A stretch of DNA of 64,000 nucleotides, taken from Rhodocyclaceae bacterium. Its GTDB lineage: Bacteria > Pseudomonadota > Gammaproteobacteria > Burkholderiales > Ga0077523. Position 1 is the stretch's first letter. Each line of letters opens with the position of its first letter. The translations under genes were made by a program, and so were the position numbers. Under the pieces are notes generated by a model. It searched no databases, was not told the DNA's origin, and saw only the letters and a list, made by a program, of their open reading frames with translations. Below are positions 1 through 11,582 of the stretch, piece after piece. Location of the stretch: assembly GCA_020248405.1 (NCBI GenBank), contig JADCHQ010000001.1, positions 1 through 64,000 of the forward strand. The letters run 5' to 3'.

Positions 1-1
1 C

Positions 2-3000
2 CGCGCCCCCGACGGGCAGGTGCTGCTGGCCGCGGGCAGCCAGGTGAACCTGGTGGATACCTACCGGCCCGACATCCAGGTGAGCCTCAGCGCGCCCGCC
101 GGGGGCGAGGCGCTCAACGTGGGGCAACTGGTGGGCGGCCAGGTGGGCATCTACGCCGCGGCCATCCGCCAGCAGGGCGCGGTGCAGGCCACGGGGGCAC
201 AGGTGGGCGCGGGTGGCGAGATCATCTTCAGCGCCTCGCGCACCCTGGACGTGGCGCCGGGGGCGAGCGTGAGCGCTGACGGGCTGGCCGGCGGGCGCAT
301 CCGGCTGCAGGCCGGCGACACGGCCCAGGTGGCCGGCACCGTGTCGGCCACGGGCAGCGCGGGCGCGGGCGGGCGGGTGGAGGTGCTGGGCCGCCACGTG
401 GGTGTGCTCGATGGGGCGCGCATCGATGTGTCGGGCGCCATCGGCGGGGGCAGCGTGTACGTGGGCGGGGGGCTGCGCGGGGCCGACGGCGCATTACCCA
501 ATGCCCGGGCGCTGTGGTTTGGCCCCCAGGCCAGCATCCGGGCCGATGCCACCGGGGCGGGCCAGGGCGGCACGGTGGTGCTGTGGTCCGACGAGGTCAC
601 GCGCGCCTACGGCAGCCTGAGCGCCCGGGGCGGGGCCGCGGGCGGCAACGGCGGGTTCGTGGAAGTGTCCAGCCGCGGACAACTGGTGTGGGGCGGCACG
701 GCAGACACCCGCGCGCAACTGGGCCTCACCGGCACGCTGCTGTTCGACCCCACCAACATCTGGATCGCCACCGACCAGGCCTCGGCCACGCAAGCGGGTA
801 TGGTGGGGAGCGATAACTCGGCCAGCACCGGCGGCGGCATCCCCTTCACCTTCCAAGCATCCGGCACGCCCTCCGATTTCACTGCTCACTGTGGCTGCGC
901 TGCAGGCGGCGCTGGGCAGCAACCACGTCATCGTCACCACGTCCAGCGCCGGCGGCGGCGCGGGCGACATCAACGTGGTGGACGGGTTCTCCTGGAGCGC
1001 CAACACCCTCACCCTCAGCGCCGATCGCGATATCAACATCAACGCGGTGATCACCGCCGGTGGCTCGTCGGTCTTGTCCCTCAACCCTGGCACCGGCAGC
1101 GTGAAGGTGGGCTTCAACGCCGATGGCAGCTTCAAGGGCCGGGTGGACTTCCCCGGCCGATCGGGCACGGGATTCTTCACCATCGGCGGTCTGGACTACA
1201 CCGTCATCAACGCCCTGGGCAACCCGGGCAGCATCACCGCACTGGACCTGCAGGGCATGAACGGCGACCGCGCTGGGCGCTATGCCCTGGGGTCGAACAT
1301 CAACGCCAGCGCCACTTCCACCTGGAACAGCGGGGCCGGGTTCTCCCCCGTGGGAACGGACTCCTTCCCCTTCACCGGCAAGTTCAACGGGCTCGGGCAT
1401 ACCGTTTCCGGGCTTTACATCCGCCGCAACAGTCAGGACTACATCGGGCTCTTCGGGTACGTGAATACGGGAGCCGACCTTCGCAACGTGGGGCTCCTCG
1501 GCGGGGATGTGGAGGGCAAGGCGTTCGTCGGCGCCCTCGCCGGACTTAATGGGGGCGTGATCACCCGCAGTTTCGCGGCCACCGACGTGACCAACACCGG
1601 CATCGCGTTCATCGGCCCCGACGGGTACGCCGGTGGCCTGGTGGGCCTGAACAAGGGCACGATCCGTTCGAGTTTTGCCACCGGGGCCGTGACGGGCAAC
1701 AGTGCCCTTGGCGGGCTTGCCGGGTCCAACTTCACCGGAACCATCGAGGACAGCTTTGCCACGGGGTCTGTCACCCGAGATCCATTTTTGCCCCCCCCCG
1801 ATCGCTACGTGGGCGGGCTGACCGGGTACAACGCCAGCGGCACGATCAGACGCAGCTTCTCCACCGGTGGCGTCCAGGGCACGGGCGGAACCACTGATGT
1901 GGGCGGGCTGGTGGGGTACGGCGTGTCCGGAACAGTCATCGACAGTTTCTGGGACGAGCAGGCCAGCGGCCAACTCACCAGCGGCAGCGGCGGCCCGGGC
2001 GGCTTCGGCAAGACCACTACGGAGATGCAGGATCCCGCCACCTTCATCGCGGCTGGCTGGGTCGCTGCCGTCTGGCGGCTGCGCAGCGGCGCCTACCCGA
2101 CCCTGCAGGCGTTCAATGGCCAGTGCATCGTCGACGTGTGCTGGGACGGCGGCGCCGGCACCCACCTTTGGTTCGATGCGGCCAACTGGACCGGCAACGT
2201 GCTGCCCACATCCGACCAGAGCATCTTCATCGGCACGCGGCCGGATCCGGTGGTGTTCGACAGCACCGGCACCTACGCTGCCCTCACGAGCGAGGCGAGC
2301 CTCACGGTGCAGGGCACCGGTACCAGCCTCTCGTTCACCGGCACGGGGCAGCGCCCGCTACCCCGTACGGTCGCCTTCGGCTCCGGCACCACCCTGTTGC
2401 TGAATGGGGGCACGCTCACCCTGGATGCCGCCACCAGCCTGAACCATTTCACCATCAACGGCGGCGCCGCGGGCGGCGCGGGATCGGTCTCCATCGCTAG
2501 CACCTTCAGCCAGACCGGCGGCAACTGGCAACAGATTTCTCCTACCCTGCCGGCGTTCTACGCCGCGAACTTCGCTCTCAGCGGCGGCACCTTCCTGCGT
2601 GCCGCAGGTGGAGACGGCACCGCGCTCACGCCGTACCTCATTGGCGACGTTTATGGCCTGCAGGGCATGGCCAGCGTGAACCTGCTGGACAAGCGGTTCC
2701 ACCTCACAACCGACATTGCCGCCGGCATCACGGCGGGCTGGAATTCGGGCACTGGCTTCCGGCCCATCGGCTACGGCGCGGACCCGTTCACGGGCACGTT
2801 CGACGGCCAGGGGCATTCCATCGACGGCCTGATCATCAACCGCCCGCTCAGCGATGACGTGGGCCTGTTCGGGCGCGCGGGGCCGGGGGCTAGCATCCGC
2901 AACGTGGATCTCGCTGGTGTCAGTGTGACCGGCCATATCTTTGCCGGCGCCCTGGTGGGGTTCAACGCCGCCACGGTAACCAACAGCCATGCGAGCCTCG

Positions 3001-6000
3001 TGAACGTGGCGGGCTACTCCGACACTGGTGGCCTGGTGGGTCAGAACGTAGGCACGGTCAGCAACAGCTCTGCGAGCGGCAATGTGTCCGCCGCTTTCGG
3101 CACCGGCGGGCTGGTGGGGTACAACTCAAGCGGTGGAGTGGTAACCGGAAGCCATGCCCTCGGGCTTGTTTCCGGCAGTAACAGATTCACCGGCGGGCTG
3201 GTGGGGTATAGCTGGAACAGTACGGTGACCAACAGTTACGCTTCCGGTAGCGTCTTGGGCAACACCGAGACCGGCGGGCTGGTGGGGCTCAGCGAGAGCA
3301 GCACGGTGATGGACACCTACGCCACCGGCAGTGTCATGGGCAACAACCGGACCGGGGGGCTGATCGGTCATCTCGACGCCGGGTCGCTAAGCAACAGCTA
3401 CGCCACCGGCAGCGTGGCGGGCGCGGGCCAGACGGGCGGGCTGGTGGGACGCAGAGACGGCGGCACGGTAGACGCCAGCTTCTGGCTCAAACCCTCCGAC
3501 GGCAGCCGCAATGGCCTGGACAACGGCATCGGCACGGGTAAAACCGAACTCCAGATGACCGACCCGCTCACCTTCACCAGCGCGGGCTGGAGCACCACTG
3601 CCTGGGCATTCACTCCGGGGGATTATCCGGCCTTGCTGGCGGTAACCGCCTGCAGCTCCGACGTGTGCTGGGATGGCGGCGCCGGGACGTTCAACTGGTT
3701 CGATGCGGCCAACTGGACCGGCGACGCGCTGCCCAACGCGAGTCAAAGCATCTTCATCAACGCCCTCGCCAACCCGGTGCTGTTCGACCAGCCGGGCTCT
3801 TACGCCTTCAATAACCTCTCGAGCGATGCCAGCCTCACGGTAAGCCCGTCGGGCAGCCTCACTCTCGACTTCAACGGCCTTGTGAGTTTTGGCAGCGGCA
3901 CGGTCTTCGCCGTCAACGGCGCGAGCACGGTCAACTTCAACGGCGCCACCAACCTGCATCACTTCACGCTGTCGGATGGCAACATCAACGCCACGGGGGT
4001 GGTCTCCATCGCTGGCACCTTCAGCCAACTCGGCGGCTATTGGCAGCAGGTTTCCCCATCTCTACCGGCTTTCAGCGCCCAGAACTTCGCCCTCACCGCC
4101 GGCAGCTTCCTGCGCGCCAAGGGCGGGGATGGCACCGACGGCAACCCCTATCTCATCAGCGATGTCTACGGTCTGCAGGGCATGGCCTCGCAGCTCGGAG
4201 GGCGGTACAAGCTTGCCAACGACATCGACGCCACCAGCACGGAGAACTGGAATTCCGGCAAGGGCTTCCGGCCTATCGGCGACAGCACGTCGGACTTCTC
4301 CGGCAAGTTCGACGGCGACCACAAGGTCATCTCCGGGCTGTTCATCAACCGCAGCACCGAGGACCACGTGGGCCTGTTCGGCAAGGCCAACCTGTTCCTG
4401 GGCGACATCCGCAACGTGGGGCTCGCCGACGTCAACGTGACAGGGAAGGATTTCACCGGCGCCCTGGTCGGGCAGGCCCGGGACGGGTCCGTCTTCAACA
4501 GCTATGCAGACGGTACCGTCTCAGGGGGGAATAACACCGGAGGCCTCGTGGGCGGTGGCCCACTGGGTTCCCTGTTGGTGAACAGCTTCTATCGTGCGGA
4601 CACCATGGTGATCAACGGTTCCACGGGCGTGATCACCCCAGGGGCGGTGTACGGAGCCCAGTTCACGACTTGGCTCAACAACGGCAAGACGCTCAACGCC
4701 ACAACGTTTTTCGGCCCGCCCGTGGGCGGCTACTACGTCATCAACACGGTATCCCAACTCAAGGATTTGCTGGGCTTCGCCACCGCAGGTAGTGGCCTGA
4801 AGTTTCGCCTGGGCAGCGATCTGGACCTGAGCGGCAACCCCAATTTTTACGTGCCCCAACTCGCCATCGGCGAACTCGACGGGGCGGGACATACCCTCAG
4901 CAATCTTTCCATCGAGCGCCCCAATATCTCCACCATGGGTTTCATCGGCCGCATCTTCAGCGGCACGGTCAAGAACCTGAACTTGCAAAACATCTCGGTC
5001 ACGGGGCTCGAGTACGTGGGTGGGGTGACGGGGGAAAACGCCGGCACGCTCAGCAACATCTCCTCCAGCGGCAGCGTCACAGGGCTCGGCGAGTACACTG
5101 GGGGGCTGGTGGGGTGGAACGCCTCCGGGACGGTGGTGAACAGCACCGCCAGCGGCTCCGTGACCAGCGTCAAGAACACCGGCGGACTGGTGGGGTACAA
5201 CACCAGCAATGGTGTGGTGGCCAACAGCTTCTACGATGTGGACGCCGTGGCGATCAACGGCGACACTGGCGTGGTCAGCATCGGCGGGTTGTACTCGGGC
5301 CAGTTCACAGACTGGATCAACAACGGCAAGACGCTCAACGCCACCACCTATTTCGGCGCCCCGGTGGGCGGCTACTACATCATCGATTCGGTCGATGATC
5401 TCAAGAACCTGCTGGGCTTCGCCACCGCGGGCGGTGGCCTGAAATTCCGCCTGGGCAATGATCTGGATCTGGCTGGCCTCAGCAACTTCTTCGTACCACA
5501 ACTCGCCGTCGATGAACTGGACGGCGACGGATACGTGATCCGCAACCTCACCATCCTGCGCCCAGACGACAGCGCGATCGGGTTCATTGGCCGCATCATC
5601 AGCGGCACGGTGAAGAACATCGGCGTCGAAAACGTCAACGTGAGCGGTTACCAATACGCGGGCGGGCTGGCGGGCATCAACGGGGGAACAATCAGCGACA
5701 GCTATGCCACGGGAAGCGTGTTTGGCGGACCTGGCGTTGGTGGTCTGGTGGGATGGCAACGCGCCGTGGGTGTCATCACCAAGGCTCGCGCTGCTGTGAG
5801 TGTGGCGGGGAACACCTTCGTTGGTGGGCTGGTGGGGGACAACGAGGGTACGCTGACCAATACCTATGCCACGGGCGGTGTCACCGGCACCGCAAACGTT
5901 GGCGGACTGTTGGGTCGTAACAGCTTTGGCGGCACGGTCAGCAACAGTTACTCCACTGGCACCGTGCTGGGATCAACGTCGACCGGCGGTCTTGTGGGAA

Positions 6001-9000
6001 CCAACTGGGGTTTGGAGGCCTACAGCTTCTGGGACATGGACACCAGCGGCCGCACCACCAGCGACGGCGGAGCGGGCAAGGCCACTCTCGAGATGAAAAA
6101 CCCCGCCACGTTTACCACCGCGGGGTGGAGCACCTCGGACTGGAACTTCGCGGTGGGCGCCTATCCGGTATTGCGACCATCAAGCGTGCCCTGCGTACGC
6201 GACGTGTGCTGGGATGGCGGCGCCGGCACGTTCAACTGGTTCGATGCGGCGAACTGGACAGGGAACGCACTGCCCACCGCGAGCCAAAGCATCTTCATCA
6301 ATGCCCTCGCCAACCCGGTGCTGTTCTCGGGTACCGGCTCCTACGCCAGCCTCGCCAGCGACGCCAGCTTCACCGTGGGAAGCGGCAGCGTCCTCACCTT
6401 CACCGGGGGCGTGAGCTTCAGCAGCGGCACCACCTTCACGATTCAAGGCGGAACGGTCAACTTCAACGCCGGCGGCAACACGCTGCACCATCTCGACATC
6501 GCCGCGGCCGGAAGGCTCAACCTGGCGGGCAGCACGACGCTCGGCGGCATGTCCACCATCAGTGGCGTCGTGGGCCTCTCCGGCACGCTCTTGCGCAATA
6601 CCGGAACGCTCGGTCTGATGAATGCCGGGTCATTTGAGTTGTCCGGTGCGTCGACCCTCGAGAACGCCGCTGCGGCAGTGATGACTCTGTCGGGCAGCAG
6701 CGCGCAGCCGGTGACCTATCTCGTTGCCCCCGCCGGCAAGTTGTTCCACAACGCCGGCGTGCTGAACAAGACATCCTCCACTGCGCAAACCATCGACGTG
6801 GCGTTCGAGAACGCCGCCGGCAGCACGCTGAATCTGACACTCGGCTCCCTGTCCCTGACGTCGTTCCCCACCAACTCGGGCCAGATTTCCATCGCCGCCG
6901 GCGCTACGCTCGGCTCGGGCGGCGCCGCCCTCCTCAATGCCGGCGGGGCCACCATCGCGGGGGCCGGAACCATGGATCTGGGCACCGCCATCCTCACCAA
7001 CAACGGCACGGTGCAGCCCGGCGGCGCCGGCACTGCGGGCACTCTCGACATCATCGGCAGCTACACCCAGGGCCCGGGCGGCACGCTGGTCATCGACCTG
7101 GGCGGCATGTCCCCTGGCCAATACGACAAGCTCAGCGTGCTGAACACCGCCACCCTCGACGGCACGCTGCAGACGGCATTCATCAATAGCTACACCGGCA
7201 ATGATGGTGACACCTTCACCCAGGTGGTGACGGCCTCCAGCGTCATCGGCACCTTCGCGGCCATCGACCCGCCACCGGGTTTCAGCATCTCCCCCACGCT
7301 TGGCCCCACGTTCTTCGACATGGCCTTGAATGCCCCGTGCCCGGCGGACGTGTGCTGGACCGGCGGCAGCGGGCTGTGGTCGACGGGCAGCAACTGGAGC
7401 ACGGGGCTCGCGCCCACCGTCGGTCAGCGCGTGCGGATCAGCCGGCCCGGCGACCTGACCATCACCGTCAGCAGCGGCACCCAGTACGCCACCGACCTGT
7501 TTTTGGAGGAGAACCTGGTGGTGAGCGCGGGCAGCCTCATCTTGGCGGGCGCGGCGGGCCTCACCGGGCCACTCACGCTGTCGGGCGGTAGTCTGGAATT
7601 GGCGGCCGGCGCGTCGGCCACGGCCAGCGCCCTTACGCTCTCGGGCGGCACGTTCCTGGCCAACGGCAACATCAGCACCGCGACGTTTGTTCTCTCCGGC
7701 AGCGGCGTGCTGGCTGGCGGCGGTGCGTTCTCGGTCACCAATGGCTTCAGCCAGAGCGGGGGCACCATCTCCCGCACCGGCAACCTGAACATTACCCAGG
7801 GCAGTGGCGTGCTCAACTTCAACAGCGCCACCGTGGGCGGCCTCGCTCTTGTGGCCAACAGCGGCGGGATTCAATTGGCCGGGACGATCATCGCCAGCGG
7901 CAACGTGGTCCTGACCGGCCAGGGCGTTGGCGCAGCAGAGCCAGGCGTGAGTCTGGTGGGCGCTCTCTCCACCACTGGCTCGGGCAGCATCCAGATCAAC
8001 GGGACCGCCGGCACCAGCGCCGCGGGCAGTGCGGGCGTCCACATCGATGGCTCGGTGCAGTCGGCCAATGGCAACATCAGCATTCAAGGCAACCGCGGCG
8101 CGGCATCGAGTGGCGATTTGCACGTGGGCGTTGCCCTGGACGGCGCCACGGTGAAAACCACCGGTGCTGGCAACATCTCCATCAGCGGCGGCGGAGCCGC
8201 GACCGGCGCCACCACCGACAACGTGGGCGTGCTGCTGTCGGGCTCCACGATCAGGGCCCTGGGTAGTGGCCGGGTAAGCCTTACGGGCACGGCGGCGGGC
8301 AACACCGCAGGCGGCAACTACGGTGTGAGCTTGCAGGCGGGCAGCGAGGTCAGCAGCGCTGCCGCGGTGTCTGATGCCGTTATGGTCAGCGGCGCGGGCG
8401 CCGCAGGCGATGCGGGCGTGCACCTCTCCGGAGCTGGCAACAACGTGCTGGCCACCGGCATGGGGGGCGGGGTGTCGCTGATCAGCACTGCCGGGGCCAT
8501 CGAGATCGGCGCCAGCGATGCGGTGAAGGCCCTGAACGGCGCGCTCAGCTTCAACAGCGTGGGCGGCTTGAACCAGGCAGCAGGCAGCAGCCTCATCGCC
8601 GGTACCGGCCTGACTTTGATGGGCGGTGGCCTGTTCAGCTTGAAGGGCTCCGGCAGCTTCGGCGGCACCATCGCCCTGGCGGGGCCGGACGTGCGCTTCC
8701 AGGGCGGCAGCCACAGCTTCGCCGATGGCGCGGTGGTGATCGGCACCCTCAACGTGGACGGCGCTGGAGTCCTGTTCGGCACCGGGAGCGTCGATGGCCT
8801 GGCGCTGAGCAGCGGGTCGGTCGCGGTTTCGGCCGCACGCACCCTTGTCGTGGCCAATCTGTCGCAGTCCGGCGGATTGATCGACGGCCCCGGCAGCCTC
8901 GACGTCACCAACAGCTACGCGCGCAGCGGCGGGGCCTTCGGCGGTGCCTGGGAGCGCGTCTCTATCCGCCAGGCGAGCGGCGACCTGGAGATCAATACCA

Positions 9001-9731
9001 ACCTCGCGGCGAGCCAGGTGAGCCTCACGGCTGCTGCCGGTGCGTTGCGGGTGCGCGATGCCATGGTGGTCGCCGCGGGCGACGCCAGCCTGAGCAGCGC
9101 TGCCTCCGCCAGCGTGCTGGCCAACGGCACGGCCACGGGCGTGAGCGGGGCCCGGGTGACGGTGAACATCGGTGGCAATCTCACCTTGCAGGGCGGTAGC
9201 GCCTCGGGGGCGAGTGCAAGCATTGAAGCTACCACCTTTGAATGCGGCGGCACCGTGGCGGGCGACTTGGTGCTCACCGGCGGGACTGGCGCCGGCGCCC
9301 ACGCCGTGCTTAGCGGTTTCGACATCGGACGGCCGAATCCGGGCGAATTCACGGTGCGCGGCAGCATCGCCATGAATCCCGGGACCAACGGCCACGCCCG
9401 CATCCAGTCCACCTCGCCCACCTCCATTCATCTGTCCCTGCCCAATCATTCCTCCGGGGGATACACCGTGGCGGGCAGCCCGGTGGTGAGCATGGGCCAG
9501 TCGGGTTTCTTCGCTGGCCCCAATGCGGCGGTGCTGGATCTAAATCTTCTGATTCGCTACGGGTTGGTTAACGCGTCGGCCGTCACAGCCACACCCGTGC
9601 TGGTGGAGATCAACAACCTCTCGGCGGGGACGACAGTGGTCAGCCCGTTTTCCGGACCGAAGCCGCGGCAGGATGCCGGCAACCAAGATGGTGATGATCC
9701 GGCCCAGCCTCCCCTGGGGAGGTGCCTGTGA
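2..9731 (+). CDS. Filamentous-haemagglutinin-like giant adhesin, 5'-truncated by window edge and frameshifted
   Basis: Large secreted surface protein of the two-partner/filamentous haemagglutinin type. The frame is open to the window's left edge, so the N-terminus (signal and secretion domain) lies outside. The visible start carries a typical haemagglutinin-domain phrase (APDGQVLLAAGSQVNLVD). The first frame runs to about 877; the remaining 2,946 codons are in another frame. Removing one T from the TTT at 877-879 restores a continuous reading (SGTPSDSLLTVAAL), so this is a one-base insertion, real or a sequencing error. The body holds many GLUG-type repeats (GGLVGxN, ATGSVxG) near nt 1530-1950, 2930-3470, 4440-5240 and 5650-6000. 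It also has four CWDGG modules, then a Gly/Ser/Thr-rich beta-helix-like stretch to about 9500. No C-terminal autotransporter barrel is visible. The stop overlaps the following FecR gene. Family call is firm; function as adhesin is inferred. Confidence 0.85.
1791..1799 (+). repeat. C9 homopolymer tract inside the adhesin gene
   Basis: Nine consecutive C residues follow TTTTTG directly, encoding the Pro run in FLPPPDRYVGG. The tract is in frame as sequenced. Tracts of this kind in surface protein genes are known slippage sites, but variation here is not shown. Confidence 0.9.
2133..7460 (+). repeat. Four dispersed CWDGG modules inside the adhesin gene
   Basis: Copies begin near 2133, 3660, 6201 and 7347. 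The first three encode DVCWDGGAGT followed by WFDAANWTG and, about 15 residues later, a short QSIFI phrase; copies two and three are nearly identical in DNA over long stretches. The fourth is divergent (DVCWTGGSGLWSTGSNWSTG). Each module ends one GLUG/beta-helix block and opens the next, so the protein looks built from repeated domains. Each contains one Cys near its start, rare elsewhere in the protein. Confidence 0.85.
4581..5864 (+). repeat. Diverged 642-bp tandem duplication inside the adhesin
   Basis: The unit starting with NSFY at 4581 recurs at 5223, exactly 642 nt (214 codons) later. Matching landmarks include NNGKTLNATT (around 4680 and 5320), PVGGYY, DLLGFATAG versus NLLGFATAG, LKFRLG and GFIGRI. 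Amino-acid similarity continues through the GLUG repeats to about 5864. The register is in frame, so the duplication lengthens the protein without breaking it. Confidence 0.8.
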
Positions 9732-11125
9732 GCAGCCGGCAGTTGAGAGCCGTGCTGGGGGGGCTTGTGATGGGCGCTCTTGCCCTGTCGGCGGGCGCGC
9801 AGGAGGCTGGGCGGGTGGAGAGTGTCACCGGGGTGGTGTCGGTGCAGGGAGGCGACGGCGAACTCAAGCTCATGGCCCGCGGCTCCACGGTCAACGTGGG
9901 CGACACCATCGATACCCAGTCGGCGGGCTTCGCGCGCATCCGCCTCGCCGATGGCGCGGAACTGGCCCTGCGCCCCAACACCAGCCTGCGCCTGGAGGGC
10001 TTTCGCTTCAGCGACGCCCGGCCCCAGGAGGACAACCTCGCCATGCGCCTGCTCAAGGGCGGCCTGCGCACCATCACCGGTCTGATCGGCAAGCGCAAGC
10101 CCGGCGCCTTCCAGTTGAACAGCGCCACCGCCACCATCGGCATTCGCGGCACCGACTTCGTGGCCCGCCTGTGCGACACCGACTGCATGAAGGAGCAGGA
10201 GCAGGCCGGCAAGCGCCGCCTGCCACCCTTGAGCGGCTACGCCGGGCGCGTGCTCCAGGTGCAGGGCAGCCTGCGCGCCGCCGGTGCCGGGCGCCCCGCC
10301 GAGGGTGCCACGCTCGCCGCCGCAGCGATCCTCTACCCCACCGATGTGCTGCTCACCGGACCCCAGGACAACGCCGTGGTGGTGTTCCAGGATGGCTCGC
10401 GCCTGAGCCTGCAGCCCAACACCCGTCTGGCCATCGAGCGCTATCGCTTCAACCCCGACGCCGCCTCCGAGAGCTCGGCCGCCTTTCGCCTCCTGCAAGG
10501 CGGTCTGCGCGCCCTCACCGGCCTGATCGGCCAGCGCAGTCCCACCCGCTTCACCGTCAACACCGCCGTAGGCACCATCGGCATCCGTGGCACGGGCTTC
10601 GACGCCCAGTGCACCGGCGCCTGCGTCGACCCCAGCGGACCCAAACTGCCCGACACCAGCACCTCACCCCCGCCTCCCCCCCAGGGCGGCGCGCCCGAGG
10701 GCCTCTCGGTCACCACCTGGAAGGGCACCATCTTCGTGAGCAATGACGCCGGCGAGCTCACCGTCCCCGAAGGCGCCTCGGCCTTCACCCCAGGCAACGC
10801 GCAACTGCCGCAATACCTGCCAAACACTCCGCCGTTCTTCCAGAACAGCCCCGCGCCCCGCCCCGACGGCGTGCCCGTCGACATGCAGCAACTCTTCCCC
10901 AACCAGCAGGACTCCGCCGCGCCCGGCCTCTACGTGCACGTCTTCGACGGCGCCGTGCAGCTCAACACCCCCGCCGGTGCAAAACTCCTCAACCGCGGCG
11001 AGACCGGCTTCCTCGACCCCACCGGCACTCAACTCGAGCAGATCAGCATCCCCCCCAGCTTCATCCGCAACGACCCCTACATCCGCTACCCACAGTCAGA
11101 CGCGTTTTCCTGCGGCGTGAAGTAG
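9728..11125 (+). CDS. Exported protein with two FecR domains
   Basis: About 465 residues. I chose GTG at 9728 because GGGGAGG ends about 5 nt upstream and the start overlaps the adhesin stop as GTGA; a GTG at 9722 is also open. A signal peptide (AVLGGLVMGALALSAGAQ) leads into two FecR domains, roughly residues 30-145 and 200-300. Both contain parallel phrases: DGAELALRPNTSL / DGSRLSLQPNTRL and TIGIRGTDF / TIGIRGTGF. Each domain is followed by a Cys pair (CDTDC, CTGAC). A Pro-rich linker and a third beta-rich segment follow. No TonB-linked receptor or sigma factor gene is adjacent, so a ferric citrate role is unlikely. Coupling to the adhesin suggests a role in its export, surface retention or sensing, which is inference. 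Confidence 0.8.
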   Translation: MSSRQLRAVLGGLVMGALALSAGAQEAGRVESVTGVVSVQGGDGELKLMARGSTVNVGDTIDTQSAGFARIRLADGAELALRPNTSLRLEGFRFSDARPQEDNLAMRLLKGGLRTITGLIGKRKPGAFQLNSATATIGIRGTDFVARLCDTDCMKEQEQAGKRRLPPLSGYAGRVLQVQGSLRAAGAGRPAEGATLAAAAILYPTDVLLTGPQDNAVVVFQDGSRLSLQPNTRLAIERYRFNPDAASESSAAFRLLQGGLRALTGLIGQRSPTRFTVNTAVGTIGIRGTGFDAQCTGACVDPSGPKLPDTSTSPPPPPQGGAPEGLSVTTWKGTIFVSNDAGELTVPEGASAFTPGNAQLPQYLPNTPPFFQNSPAPRPDGVPVDMQQLFPNQQDSAAPGLYVHVFDGAVQLNTPAGAKLLNRGETGFLDPTGTQLEQISIPPSFIRNDPYIRYPQSDAFSCGVK

Positions 11126-11165
11126 CGCTGCAAGGGAAGACGTACCGCCACGAGGTAACCCCCGC

Positions 11166-11555
11166 TCAATTGGCCAGATGCGCCAGCGACCAGTCGACGC
11201 CCATGAGAAGGTCGAGCGATTCGACGAAGGCGGCAGGGTCGGCGAAGCTGGTTGATTCGCCACACACCGCCAGCACCGCCGCGCACCGGGAGACGACGGC
11301 TTCAGCGAGCCATTCCAGTGCACGTTTTTCAGCACCCCCAAGGAGCTCGACGGCGAAACGCCATGGAGCGGCGCCCGCCGTGGACACGGGTCTTCCGGCC
11401 GGCCCGCAGCAACCCCTCCCCGCGCCCTGGCCCCAGGGCAGCAAGCCGTGGCGGGCTTGCCGCGCTGCCCGTGGCGGCACAATCCGCATGCACCCGGGCT
11501 GACCCGGCGCGCCAGTTACATCGTTGCAGCGCCGGGGCATGGGTGGGGAGAACAC
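11166..11555 (-). CDS. Possible hypothetical protein downstream of the OmpA-like gene
   Basis: The 457-bp gap between the FecR and OmpA-like genes holds no firm gene. This minus-strand frame begins 28 nt after the OmpA-like stop. Its C-terminal half (PWRFAVELLGG, EKRALEWLAEAV, AAVLAVCGE, VESLDLLMGVDW) has protein-like helical character, but the N-terminal 60 residues are Arg/Pro/Gly-rich and look non-coding. No good ribosome binding site precedes the GTG start. It may be the decayed end of a gene. No family recognised. Confidence 0.3.
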   Translation of the reverse strand: MFSPPMPRRCNDVTGAPGQPGCMRIVPPRAARQARHGLLPWGQGAGRGCCGPAGRPVSTAGAAPWRFAVELLGGAEKRALEWLAEAVVSRCAAVLAVCGESTSFADPAAFVESLDLLMGVDWSLAHLAN

Positions 11556-11582
11556 CCAAGACCCCGGTGCCAGCAGCAGCGT

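Noticed and set aside
6630-9449. 939-codon minus-strand open frame over the adhesin
   Set aside because: It is the complement of repeat-rich, GC-biased adhesin sequence, with Gly/Ala/Arg-rich translation and no family motif.
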